This document shows, one piece after another, positions 1 to 10,876 of a stretch of 64,000 nucleotides of DNA. Each line of letters starts with the position of its first letter. Within the stretch, counting starts at the first letter, position 1. A program made the translations under genes and the position numbers. Below the pieces are notes generated by a model, which worked only from the letters and a program-made list of their open reading frames with translations, was not told the DNA's origin and searched no databases. Origin of the DNA: Sindora glabra (Eukaryota; Streptophyta; Magnoliopsida; Fabales; Fabaceae); the NCBI GenBank assembly GCA_020226215.1, contig CM035231.1, positions 49,070,876 to 49,134,875 on the forward strand. The letters run 5' to 3'.

Positions 1-475
1 AAAAATCGTTCGTTAGTAAAGAGTCTTCGCTGTACGATAAGCCTTTCAGTGACGACATGGTCGTCGCTGAAGGCATGCCCAATTTTCGAGATCCACCCTC
101 AGCGACGACTTTTATTGTCGCTAAAAGGTAGAGCTTTCACCGACGACACATGTCATCGTTGAAGGTCTGCCTCGAAAATTGGGGTGACCTTTAGCGACGA
201 CAAATGTCGTCACTGAAAGGTTTACCCTACAACGACGATAAATGTTGTCGCTAAAGGTTTCCGCAATTTTTAAAGCAGACCTTCAGCGACGACTATGTCG
301 TCGGTGTAGGCTTTACCTTTTAGCGACAACAAAAGTCATCGTTAAAGGTCGGAAATTCCTGCTGAAATTTTTTTCAGCTCTTTAGCGACGACAAATGCCT
401 TTGTTTTCCCACTGAATTTTTTTTACACTTCACCGATGACTTTGTCATTGGAAAAACTTTTAGCAACAACCGAAA
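1..475. repeat. CACTA-like palindromic subterminal repeat array (truncated by window edge)
   Basis: Many short units pair AGCGACGAC with GTCGTCGCT around a few A/T bases, so each unit is a small hairpin. Units alternate with spacers such as a run related to CCCAATTTTCGAG, which also appears inverted. Plant CACTA (En/Spm) elements often carry this GCGACGAC motif in their subterminal regions; that is family knowledge. I see no terminal CACTACAAGAAA-type end on the right, where the repeats simply decay, and the left end is outside the window. No transposase is visible. Confidence 0.6.
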
Positions 476-1390
476 TTTTATCATGATTAAAAGTATCATC
501 ATTATTGCTTCTTTTTCTTATATACTGAGATGGGTAACAACCATTTCATTATACTTTTACTGTTTATCTTTTACTTTTGACCCTCATCACGTTTCATCTT
601 CTAAAAAAATGAATTTTATTGTAAATTTTACGAGTGGATGAAAATTAAAACGGTAATAAACCAATGAAATTGGTCAGTTTAATATAATTACACGTGAATT
701 ATCAATTTTTGAATTAATTATCGATCGTTTAAAGGCAAATTCCTATCACCACTAATCCGACCGGATAAACTAAGGGCAAAAAGCACTTTAGCTGATATTA
801 CTGTTTCAAAAATCTTAAGCAATTGAGAATTTCATATCATCTATTTAAAAAATAAAGTGGGAATAAATTTATTTATTTCGTCATGTAGTTTAACCTCCGT
901 GACATGAAATTTGGATGTCATATGAATAAACGAAAAGGATGATTCGACTCGAGAAGTCGTGATCATATGAATTATTATATAGTTTCAATTTCAGTATCTT
1001 ATTAATCAACCTAAAAATGGGCAAATACATATTAAGTTTATGCATCAGTTTTAAGCTATCAAGTATAGTTGATTAGTAAAATGTCAAAGTGGTAAGAAAT
1101 TCAATATCATTCAAGAAAGTTTTTAGATTCAAACTTTGTAAATAGTGAAAATAAGTATTGGAAGAGTTTACATTCCGTATTGAAATCTGATTCAATTAGT
1201 CAAGATGCCACATAACAAGGATACCAAGCCCAAAAGTTGAAAAGTTTAGTAGTATGTAAATTTTTATATATTATACTTTTTAATACAAAAACTTGTTTTG
1301 TAATTGTCAACAAAATTATATAATTTTGCATACTTATTATTCATATAAGACCAGTGGTGAATTAGTTGAAATGTGTCCAGATTAAAGACC
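476..1390. other. AT-rich intergenic DNA
   Basis: I see no open reading frame of note, no RNA gene and no clear repeat structure in this stretch between the palindromic array and the small tandem repeat. Confidence 0.5.
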
Positions 1391-1495
1391 AGTGGTGAGA
1401 GCATCGGCGACAGTGCTATAGTCGTGAAAAGAGGAGTAAACATTGTAGTTCAGGGAAGCTGGAACCAGAACAGCACCCTAAATGCAGTCCGAACT

Positions 1496-1526
<31 letters not shown>

Positions 1527-1690
1527 AGTGAAACTGGATGCGATCAGTGACAGTAGGTGTAGTCGTGAAAGAGGAGCAAACATTGCAGTTCAGGGAAGCT
1601 GGAACCAGAATAGCACCCTAGAAGTCCCAACTTCTCGCTCGCTCTATCTCTCCCCCCCCCCCCCGGGTGTCTATAGTGAAACTGAATCAA
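1391..1690. repeat. Two-copy ~145-bp tandem repeat with CT and poly-C tracts
   Basis: A block starting near 1397 recurs near 1541. Both copies share GTTCAGGGAAGCTGGAACC, an AGCACCCTA segment and CTATAGTGAAACTG. The first copy contains a (CT)n tract at about 1496-1521; the second has a degraded CT tract followed by thirteen C residues at 1652-1664. An open frame of about 100 codons across it is low complexity and matches nothing I recognise. It lies downstream of the Di19 3' end. Its function is unknown. Confidence 0.6.
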
Positions 1691-2339
1691 AGTGTACGTG
1701 TGTGTGTAGCGAAACTGAATGCAAAGTTACATTCAATACTCTCACAGTGAAGGGTTACCCTCTTTTTCCTTCCAGAAAGAGCAGCAGGGTTGAAATCAGG
1801 GAAGAGTTATGGCACGAAACATACTGTTAACTCCCACAGGGATCATACTTCCCCAAATATGATGCAAAGGGCCCCAACCAACAGTTAATGCTTCGTTTCT
1901 TATTTTACCTTGTTATGACAGAAATTCAATTACCTAATAACATACATTTCCTTCAATTTGTGCATTTCTCCGCTAAATTAACACAATTTCTTCTGGAGAT
2001 GATGAGATCCATATTCAAGCTTCTATAGATTGCATATTCATTCTCATAGCAGGCCTACGTAACAACCTGAAATGCAGGGGTTCCACCTAAGCTCAGGATA
2101 CATATAATTCTATATATTTTATTCCCATTAGCTAAGAGAAACTAGCATAGAGTGATAGAAAATAAACTGAATATTGAAGGTTCTTCCATCCTTGCATTAT
2201 GCATGTAACTCTAGATACATTAACGATATATTTCCCTCCGATCTAGCTACAGCCCTTTTGTCATCTGAATAAGCTCCTCCCTCGTGATTTTAGCCCCTGC
2301 TCCTAACAAGGTATAACACCATATGACCGAAAATGCCCA

Positions 2340-4836
2340 TTATATATCATCATCAAGGATAGTGGACATCAACAGCCCTTGGACAAACTCAAACCTCCGA
2401 ATCTTCTCAACTTTATCCTTGTCTGACAGCGGTGATGACTGTTGGGTTTTTCTGTAACCATACACAATTGTCAGACCATAAAAGGAAGTTTGGACAAGTG
2501 CTTAGATAGAAATCGAGAAACAGCCATGAGATGGCACGACAACAACTCAGAATGCAGCCTAAGCAGCCTAAGTCTTGCATGAAACCAAGACTGAGGCCTG
2601 ATATTGTCATCAATCATCAAGTTTCATTATTCATCTTAGCAAATATGAAAATAGCACAACACAAATTTAACCAATATAGAGGATAATACTTAAGCAGGCA
2701 TCCAATACCAAACTTCTAAGCCATATACTTCTGAAAATAAACTTAGACATTAACCATACCAGCATAGCTTAATCAAACAATAGGAGCAGAATTCCTACCT
2801 TTCCAAAAAGTCATCTTTGAAGATGTCCTTGGGTAAGGCAGCCTCAACTGAAGGACGGGGTTGCAAACTTGATTCATCAGCAACATTTGGATTATAAATA
2901 AAAGATGACAACAGAGGATCAGCCTCAGAATTGCCGGAACCTATAAATGAAGAACCTCCAAAGAGGGACTGCAAATTTCCTTCTCTCAACTCTCTCCTCA
3001 ATATAGAAAACGTTGAATTAAAGGCTCCTCTCCTCAACCTCCTCTTGCGTTCAACGTAATTTCTGGTTAAGGAACAAAGGCAAACACTCCAGCAGCAAAA
3101 TTATAGAAACTAGAACTATGCAATCTAGAGTCTAAAACATTTGCTAAATTGCACCCAAGAAAGGGGAAAAAATTAAAACTATAGAGCTTGGAACAGGGTA
3201 GTTCTATGATGCAATCACACATAAAAGAGTTAAAGAACACAGAAAGCAAATAGAAATCATGCATTTAAGAACAGGATCAACTAGGAGCCAGCACAAGACA
3301 GTAAGAATGCAGAAATAACCAGAATAACAAATTACACGCCATTAATTATATTATTCTTTGATGTAGATAATACTCCATGAAAAGCTATCATCTACAAGGA
3401 TTAGACCTAAACTTTATCCGCGATTTTTTTTTTTGGGTGATAAACATATCATTTCTCAATACATGATTGCAGAATTATAAATCAACACAAACCAAACTAT
3501 GGATGTCTAATGAACACCATATTTTTTTAAAAAAATAAAATGGACAACAACAAGACAAAATTAATATCAAAACAAAGCAAACCAAAACAAAGGATATCTT
3601 TAAAAAGTTTGCATGTTGCATTGTAAGATGGCCAACAAGATCCATAGCCACCTTCTTCCCACACACCGGGCACACCTAAAAAGACAAAGGAAACAATAGA
3701 TCATACTTAGAGAACAGATAGAGAAACAATAGTAATAGCACTTCTTATAACAAGTTATATACAAGAATATAAAGAGATTAAAAAAATGAAAAAAAAAAAA
3801 AAACTCCTACGTTAGTGCATGAAACCGGCATTATTAAAAATGCAGTTTAAAACCAGCACCACAGTATATCTTCTCATATTCTCAAGTATCCTTTCTCTGC
3901 CCACCAATAGCCTTCCTAATACATGGACCAATTCAAACTCATCCTGATTACCTAAAACTAAAAGTCTGTTTCTGAACAGAGAGCCCAGACTATTTCTAGA
4001 ATCCAGAAAATAAAAAACGCAATGTCACATAGCATCAGCATCTTTTAAGCATAATAGCTATTTAATCTTAATTTTCGCAGTACAGTTACATTTCTATCCT
4101 TCATCAAAGTAGCAACGTCATGTCTTTAAACTCCTTCTACTAGCTTTTTCCAGAGAGGGGAGAAATTTTCCAAACCTTCTTTTGCTTGACAACAGTCAGT
4201 CCTACACTCCTAATCATAAAAGACCCTCGGCTTTATACAGACAAACGGACACAAAAGATCTAGGAATATAAACTAAAATACTATAAGATACAACTTGTTG
4301 AAGCAAAAGCTAAATGCAGTCATCGCTGAGGGTATATAGACTATTATAAAACAATGTAGACCCAGAAAAAAATACAAATTGCAAGCACCGAAGAGAAGGA
4401 AAAATTAATGAATCCTGCTAAGCTTAGTAAAACAAGCTCAAAGCCTCAAAATCGGGAACAGATTTAAAAAATATGCATACCCCACTTTTGGCTTCTACAG
4501 CATGCTCATCGTCAATGTGGCAACAAAGCCCAACAACATCGTAATCCTCAGCACAGAAAGGACATAGAAACTCCGCCCTCAAATCATCATCTCCATCGAA
4601 TTCTTCATGGCCTCCAAAATATAGATCTGCAACAACGCCGATTCCACACCGATCATTCCCAAAACAACAAAACCATAAATCCCTCAACTTTTCCACAAAA
4701 CGTCGTTAAGCAAACACTAGAAACCAACAAAACGCGAAATAATCCTAAAAAATGGAAGTTTAAACAAACCAGATCGAGATAGATAGCGACGTGAAGAACC
4801 GGAGAGGCGAGCAGAAGTCCAGGAATCGGAATCCAT
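2340..4836 (-). CDS. DI19: Di19 (dehydration-induced 19) zinc-finger protein, five exons
   Basis: Di19 proteins are nuclear Cys2/His2-type zinc-finger proteins of plants linked to drought, salt and ABA responses (family knowledge). Coding exons read on the minus strand: 4836-4770, 4626-4481, 3675-3598, 3055-2799 and 2451-2340. All phases match and give 219 residues, normal for the family. The protein starts MDSDSWTSARLS, the usual Di19 N-terminus. Finger one is C44-x2-C47 with H59/H64; finger two is C73-x2-C76 with H87/H92. A basic VERKRRLRRG stretch (residues 98-107) looks like a nuclear signal. The C-terminal Di19 motif EFVQGLLMSTILDDDI (about 204-219) precedes TAA. Introns 1, 2 and 4 are GT-AG; intron 3 is AT-AC. 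No defect is visible. The ATG lies in a purine-rich 5' leader. I am confident of the family, not of the exact paralogue. Confidence 0.93.
3056..3597 (-). other. U12-type AT-AC intron (intron 3 of the Di19 gene)
   Basis: On the minus strand, exon 3 ends at an AAG codon at 3598 and the intron opens with ATATCCTTT, the U12 5' splice-site consensus. Near its end TTCCTTAAC (3074-3066) matches the U12 branch-site consensus exactly. The terminal AC (3057-3056) lies about 11 nt downstream of the branch A, the expected distance. Splicing joins K97 to V98 in phase and gives the family-typical basic segment. The nearest AG lies only about 3-4 nt from the branch point, too close. A GT-AG alternative would need a very poor TTT|GTTTTG donor. 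The intron is 542 nt long. Confidence 0.88.
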
Positions 4837-5280
4837 ATTCCAACAAGAACTTGGATTTGGATCCTAGAGACAAAAGCTTTGAAGATTCACGGAAATGGAT
4901 GGAGGAGGGGGCTTCGTAATAGAATCTGGAATGAGGAGGAGAATTGAAAGAAGAGTGCGTGAAGATAAAACCCTAACGAACCAGAGGGAAAAAGAGGAAC
5001 GAGCCTAACCAGAAATTACTAACGGAACAGGGCAGAGGAAAGAGGGTGGACAGAGAGAGAGAGAAAGGGCAGACTCTCTACCGACCTTCGGGTACAGTGT
5101 CTCATGGCTTCTTCCTGCAAAAAGGCCCACGTGTTCTGACTTAAATTTCCAAAATACCCTTTTTGAGCTGAACGACCTTGAGTCAGACAACGCAACACGC
5201 GCGAAATTTCGTTGGTGATGACCGATGGGTCTTCATCTGTATCTTTGTCAAAGTTTGTAGAAGGGTCGTAACAATCAGAA
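4837..5280 (-). promoter_or_regulatory. Di19 5' leader and promoter region with G-box/ABRE
   Basis: This interval separates the Di19 start codon from the upstream tRNA. A CT-rich tract on the minus strand (about 5052-5070) resembles a plant 5' leader. CACGTG at 5128-5133 reads ACACGTGGGCC on the minus strand, combining a G-box/ABRE core with a TGGGCC site-II-like motif, about 292 bp upstream of the ATG. ACGCGC near 5190 fits a CAMTA-type CGCG box. I see no convincing TATA box. ABA or drought regulation is inferred from the motifs and the family. Confidence 0.5.
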
Positions 5281-5354
5281 GCTCTTGTAGCTCAGTTGGT
5301 TAGAGCACCCGTTTAGTAAGCGGGAGGTCTTGAGTTCAACTCTCAACAAGAGCA
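5281..5354 (+). tRNA. trnT-AGU: tRNA-Thr (anticodon AGU)
   Basis: A complete cloverleaf without intron. The 7-bp acceptor stem GCTCTTG/CAAGAGC pairs perfectly. The D-arm is GCTC...GAGC, the anticodon stem CCCGT/GCGGG encloses TTAGTAA with anticodon AGT, and the T-arm TTGAG-TTCAACT-CTCAA pairs fully. A discriminator A is at 5354 and a T5 Pol III terminator is at 5356-5360. CAA occurs shortly upstream, as is common for plant tRNA genes. It is transcribed divergently from Di19. The anticodon would carry inosine and read ACU/ACC/ACA. Confidence 0.95.
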
Positions 5355-5501
5355 ATTTTTGTGTTATTTTAATTATTGTGGGCCCGTTTTGCCCCAACCG
5401 ATTATTTCTGTCATTTTACTTATTCTTGGCCCATTTCACACCATCCTACCATATAGTAATACCAAATATCCTACACTTTCTTTTCTTGACCAGATACATT
5501 A

Positions 5502-6337
5502 AAAGTAGGTATATAGAATTAGAAGGAGATACGTATTTAAAAAATAATAATAATTAAATTTTTTTTAATAATAGTAGATAAATTTTAATAATTTTTATTG
5601 ATATAATAATAAATGAATGAGTGATATTGTAAAATTTATTTATATGAATAATGAATTAAATTTAATTTTTTAAAAAAATTGTACACTTTCTTCTATTGAA
5701 AGAGAGATATATTAAATTATTAAATTAAGTATTTTTTTAAATTTGAACTTAAAATCTTCGATATCAATAGAGCTTACTATCTAATTTTTTTTATCACTAA
5801 CTCACCTTTTAATGACTTAATAATTGACTTACCTTTATAAAAAGTTGTCTCTGTTATTGTATTTTATTATTTTATTATTTTCATTCTTTTTTTAATAATT
5901 AAAATGTTAAACCGAACATTCAAAGTAGGTACATAGAATAGAAGGAGATACGTAACTTAAAAAATAATAATAATTAAAAAAAATTAATAATAGTAGATAA
6001 ATTTTAATAATTTTTATTGATATAATAATAAATGAATGAGTGATATTGTAAAATTTATTTATATTATTAATGAATTAAGTTTAATTTTTTTGAAAAATTC
6101 TATGCTTTCTTCTATTGAAAGAGATATATTAAATAATTAAATTACATATTTCTTAAATTTGAACTTAAAATCTTCGATATCAATAGAGCATATTATCTAA
6201 TTTTTTTTATCACTAACTCACATTTTAATGACTTAATAATTGACTTAACTTTATGAAAAGTTGTCTCTGTTATCGTGTTTTATTATTCTATTATTTTCGT
6301 TCTCTTTTTTAATAATAAAAATGTTAAACCGAACATT
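5502..6337. repeat. Direct tandem duplication, two units of ~420 bp
   Basis: The unit beginning AAAGTAGGTATATAG at about 5502 recurs from about 5922 and runs to GTTAAACCGAACATT, seen at about 5919 and 6337. The two copies differ at few positions by eye, with some small indels in A/T runs, so the duplication looks recent. There is no coding potential and no terminal inverted repeats were found. The right end continues into an unrelated AT-rich sequence. Confidence 0.8.
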
Positions 6338-6959
6338 GAACTCAAAGTACGAAAAAAAGACAAAATTTTCAAATCACATCATATAAATCAAAGCTCTCGT
6401 CTATTATTTTGAGATTCTTACGAAGAGATGCGGTCTTTAATTTCATGCGAGACAATTTTTTTCATTTATTTATATGTTTAGATCGCAATTAATAAAGGGT
6501 ATGGCGTGATTAAGATTAAATTATATATTATTAATAAGATAAAAAAGGTTAACTATTAAGGCCCTATACTAAACACTCGTGTTTTAATAAAAAATAGCAT
6601 ACAATGAAATTTGTGCTGATTGACACAATCACACAAATCCAATTTTATAAGATTATTATTCTTTTATTAACTATTTAATTTTACCCAAATTTCGTTATGT
6701 CTCCTTAAAGTTTTTTTTTTTTTTTGAACTCACAAATTTCATTTAGTCTCCTTTTTTTTGTTTTTTGAATCATTATATCCCCTGACTTTCCTAGAAATCT
6801 GCAATCTCATTCACAACATTGACTATTCTACTCAGTTTTCTTATAATTACATACTTAAGATTTTGAAGAAGAAGATGGTATCTCAGATACCTTCAATCAA
6901 CTTCGTAAGCAAAATGATATTTGTTATGATGGCAGGGGAGATTGAATGACCAGGCCATT
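6338..6959. other. AT-rich intergenic DNA
   Basis: I see no gene or ordered repeat here. A short frame of about 60 codons near 6758 has no recognisable features. Homology with duplication unit B begins at or just after the right end of this stretch. Confidence 0.5.
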
Positions 6960-7311
6960 TTGCCTTGCCAGAACTGAAAAAAATTTTGACATTGAAAAAT
7001 TGCCAATTTAATTTATGCTACCTACAATTTTTGTCAACTTTGTCATTGTGTGCCTGGCTATCAAACCAGACAAGTTAGTTTTGTGAGATTGTTGGCTTTT
7101 TTAACATTAGAGGAAAAATATTGTTTAAAAGAAATACTTAGAATAAGAATAGAATTGGTAAGTTAGAAAATCAATTTGTATTTCAACCATTTTAAAAATA
7201 TGCATGTATATTTACATCAAAGAAAGAAAATTTTACCGTAATTCTGAAATTCTCGATTGTTATTTATCAACGTCTACAATATTAATGATAGTGTATAGTT
7301 TTAAGATCTAA

Positions 7312-8407
7312 GGTGACATTTGATTTATGATATCTTATATAAAAGTGTATATTCTTAAAAATATAATTTCTAATAATTTAATTAATAGAAATATAATATT
7401 CTTATATTTGGTACATTATAATTTTTTTTAAAAATATTTTGTCAAATTTCTAAATATGTTATATTATTATATTTAGTTCATATTTTATATTCTTTAAATT
7501 TTTAAGATTATTTCAAAAATACCCTTATCAAATTTTTTATTATAAAATATAATATAGTAAATTATATTTTTATTTAAAATTACATAAATAACAAAAAAAA
7601 TTTAACACCTAATAAATTAAATTTCAATATTTAACATCTTAAAATTTATTAATATATATTTCACTTTATTATATTTTTATATGTTATATTTTAATATTTT
7701 ATACTTTATTATTATAATTATTAGTATTATTATTAAATTAATTTTAAAAATGAAGTAAGCATAATTTATTTAAGTTATTAGCATAATATTTAATATATTT
7801 TGCATTTCTATTTTTATAAAATTATAAATTTTCACAGTTAAATCATTTTTATAATCATATTTCATACTGATATTAAATCTTATATTATAATTTCTTTTCT
7901 AACATAAAAATATTATTATTTTTTATTTTTATATATAAATATGCCTTTTAAAAAAACTCCAAGACTATTGTATTATTTTTTAATGAAAAGAAATCATATG
8001 TATATATAATTATATTAAAATAATCTTCTAATTATTAGAAACAACAATAGAAAAGAAATTATGATTAAGAAATTAATGTTAATAATAAAAAATATTTTAA
8101 AAATAATGTGATAATTATTTTCAGTTTAAATTAAAAATTATTTAGTAAAGTTATAAATAAGAAAAAAATTAAATGTGTGAATAATTTTATCTTTTTATTT
8201 TAATATTAATATTTCTATCCCATGAGAATCTGAGATTTCCATTACCCTTATAAGATTATTTTGGAGGAAAGTTGAATTAAAAATATTTTTGAAAATGTAA
8301 CATTTCTCAATATTTTTTTTTCAAATCTTGAATCAAATATGGAGATGTAATATTCCTCTAAAACATTTCTAGGAATGTTAAAAATATTTCGTGAACTAAA
8401 TGCCACC
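7312..8407. mobile_element. Harbinger-like MITE, 1.1 kb, with TAA target duplication
   Basis: The left end GGTGACATTTGATTTATGA is an imperfect inverted match to the right end, whose reverse complement begins GGTGGCATTTAGTTCACGA. TAA flanks both sides (7309-7311 and 8408-8410). The corresponding place in unit B, near 18560, reads straight through without this sequence. GG-starting ends with a TAA/TTA duplication fit PIF/Harbinger non-autonomous elements (family knowledge). The interior is extremely AT-rich with no coding frame. It lies just 3' of the DPD1-like copy A. Confidence 0.72.
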
Positions 8408-8938
8408 TAAAAGAATAATGATAACAATGAGGAGTTATGACTAATCAAAAGGATCAAAATTCAAATACAAAAATTCCATAAATATTGAAAATGTAATGTT
8501 TAAAATCTTTTATATTAAATTGGATTGAATTTTATACCTTTATTCTATCTTATACTTAATGACAATTTTTAATTTGTATTTAAAATTTAATTAATCGTAC
8601 TTTAAAAATTAAATTTTAAATCATTTATATTAATTGGATTGAATTTTACACATTTATCCTATCTTCTTTTATTTAGTGACAATTGTTAATTTATATTAAA
8701 ATTTCAATTAATCATATTTTCCATTCATATAACATTACTTATTTAAATATTCGATAACACATAATAAACCTGAATAGTAAATTCTCTTGGCGCAGAAGAA
8801 ATTTAGAATTAATGTGAGAAGGACATAATGAAATTACACCTACCAAATTTCAAAGTCATACATATACATCAATGATTTTTAAGGCCAAAGAAAAATGATA
8901 TATTGTAATAATAATTAAAAAAAAATACTGGCTTCTGC

Positions 8939-10411
8939 TCATCTTGGGATTAACTCGGAGGCCGTGAAAGATCTTGCCAAGAGATCATCATCAGACTGCA
9001 GTTGAAGCTCAAGAATCAGCCTCTCAAATAGAGCCGTCAGCCTGTTGACATCAGACATAGCTCTGTGATCTGAACCTCCTCTTGAAATTTCATAGTATTC
9101 AACAAGGTTCGGCAGTGACAGTGACAGTTTTCCACAAACCTTTGATTCTATTTCCGTACAAACCACAAGACAATGAAGTAAAATATTATTATCAATTATG
9201 GGAAAATATATTGATTAGAACTTGTTAAATATATAATTAGCAATTTGAGAAAATAATCTATAACTTGTACAATTATCTTTTTCATTGATTTTTTTACCTT
9301 TTAGTTTTAGTTCCATTGCTTCACGTGCAAGGACCAGGGAATCTAGAAATCTCCAGTCAGAAGGAATCTGACGCGAGCAACGCTTGAATTCGTTGATCAA
9401 GAATGGCACGTCAAATCTGTGCGCATTATGTGCAACGAACAAAACAAGCCGTCCAGGTGTTTGGCGGCTTTTGATATACTCCAACATTATTGGAATCAAC
9501 TCCACCATCCTAAACAAGAAAATAAGAAGCTTACAGCCTATAGTCCATAAAAGTCAGCATCTAAGGTTCACTCCATCCGATGAAGGTTACATAAGAAAAC
9601 ATGTTAAACAACAGAGGTACACTCAGAGGGCATTTCCTCGCTTACAGCATCGACTCAACTAGCCCCACGAAGAGAATTTTCGAGAATGGTTGTCTACCAA
9701 GAAAGATGTTAAGAATTTAAACTGGTGACCAAGAAGAAAAGTCACAGGATCTTATCTGAACCCTTACAACTGCTATCCTCAATGGCAAACATGATGAATA
9801 TTTGATGCAAAACTAATAAATATCATAGTCACAAATGAAAAAGATAGCATATATTACCTCGGAACTTCCGGTCGTCTCACCATCTCAGTAGTTATGCCAT
9901 GAATATGAGAATTTGTGACATCTTGTTCAAGATTTACCAAAGTTCGGAAACAACTATTGACGCCTCCTCAAAGATCCCGAATTCCAATTTCAATCACACG
10001 CCCTGCTTCTCTGTCAAGCCCAGTGGTTTCTACATCAATAACAAACACATCCAGATTTTGCTTCGAGATTTGGCCTGGTAAATTGACTCCATCAGCATCA
10101 GAATACTCTATGCTTTCAAAATAAGTTGGACTCCAACTGCTGCTGAAGTTCAACACAGCAGTCTTATGGCAGTAGTTTTGCAGTGCAAAACTTGGTTTCC
10201 AGCTCTCAGCATTTCTAATGCTACCATAAGAAGCTCCATTTGTTATAAACGTAAATTGCATGTATTGTTGAAGCGTCCGGAAGTGAGAAACCTTAACTTG
10301 GAAAAGTCTCCATTCCTGAAGTTGCCCAAAACTTTGGACCCGATGGAATAAAGAATGCCCATTATTCAAATTAACAGCCGTCTGAGACACGAGAGGAGCA
10401 GCAATTTGCAT
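8939..10411 (-). pseudogene. DPD1: DPD1-like organelle exonuclease, copy A, broken by a TGA
   Basis: DPD1 is a Mg-dependent DEDDh-type exonuclease that degrades plastid and mitochondrial DNA, notably in pollen (family knowledge). Three exons read on the minus strand: about 10411-9858, 9509-9298 and 9147-8939, with GT-AG junctions and matching phases. Exo I (DVETTGLD), Exo II (AHNAHRFDVPFL) and Exo III (HRAMSDVN) are all present. An in-frame TGA at 9970-9968 falls shortly after Exo I, where copy B has CGA (Arg), as expected from CpG decay. Relative to copy B one G is missing near 10251, which shifts the N-terminal frame, so the start (ATG at 10411 or 10362) is uncertain. A truncated product would lack Exo II and III. 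It is most likely a pseudogene. Confidence 0.83.
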
Positions 10412-10588
10412 GAAGAAGCAGAAAGAGAATGTAGTTATATAGAAGATTTGGAGAATTAGGAGGGCTCTGAATCTGTGTAGTGGGCTGATCATGCGAGTAC
10501 GTGGGAATGACAAGGCAGAAATATGGGACGGACTTGCAACGATGTGGCTTCGTGGCGCCAAATGTTGCGGTCGTGTGCTTTTTCCCAC

Positions 10589-10712
10589 CAAAAATACAAA
10601 TATTTCAAAAACTAGGTTTCGTTTGTATTCATTAAATTTAATGATAATTTTATATTTCACTCAAAACTTAATTTTGAATTCTATTATATATATACATATA
10701 TTTATATCATTA
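10589..10712. other. Small insertion in the 5' flank of DPD1-like copy A
   Basis: Unit B reads GCTATTTCCCACTTACCC without interruption near 20262. In unit A a TTTCCCAC motif occurs on both sides of an extra ~124 bp (10581-10588 and about 10715-10724), as a target-site duplication would. No terminal inverted repeats are evident. The element type is unknown. Confidence 0.45.
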
Positions 10713-10876
10713 CTTTTTCCCCACTTGCCCTGACACACAATTTTCGGGGACCGGAGGTTCAGAATTAAGGATGTTGTCAAATCTGTAAGTCGTTTATAGC
10801 CGAGCTAGCATGTTATAGTTTTATACAGAATGCACTGTACCATGCATTTTAGCCTTATCACTCAAACATTGAACAA

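Noticed and set aside
3043..3597. A GT-AG solution for Di19 intron 3
   Set aside because: It needs a weak TTT|GTTTTG donor and an internal AG, and shortens the basic segment. The AT-AC pair has perfect U12 donor and branch signals and keeps the family-typical protein.
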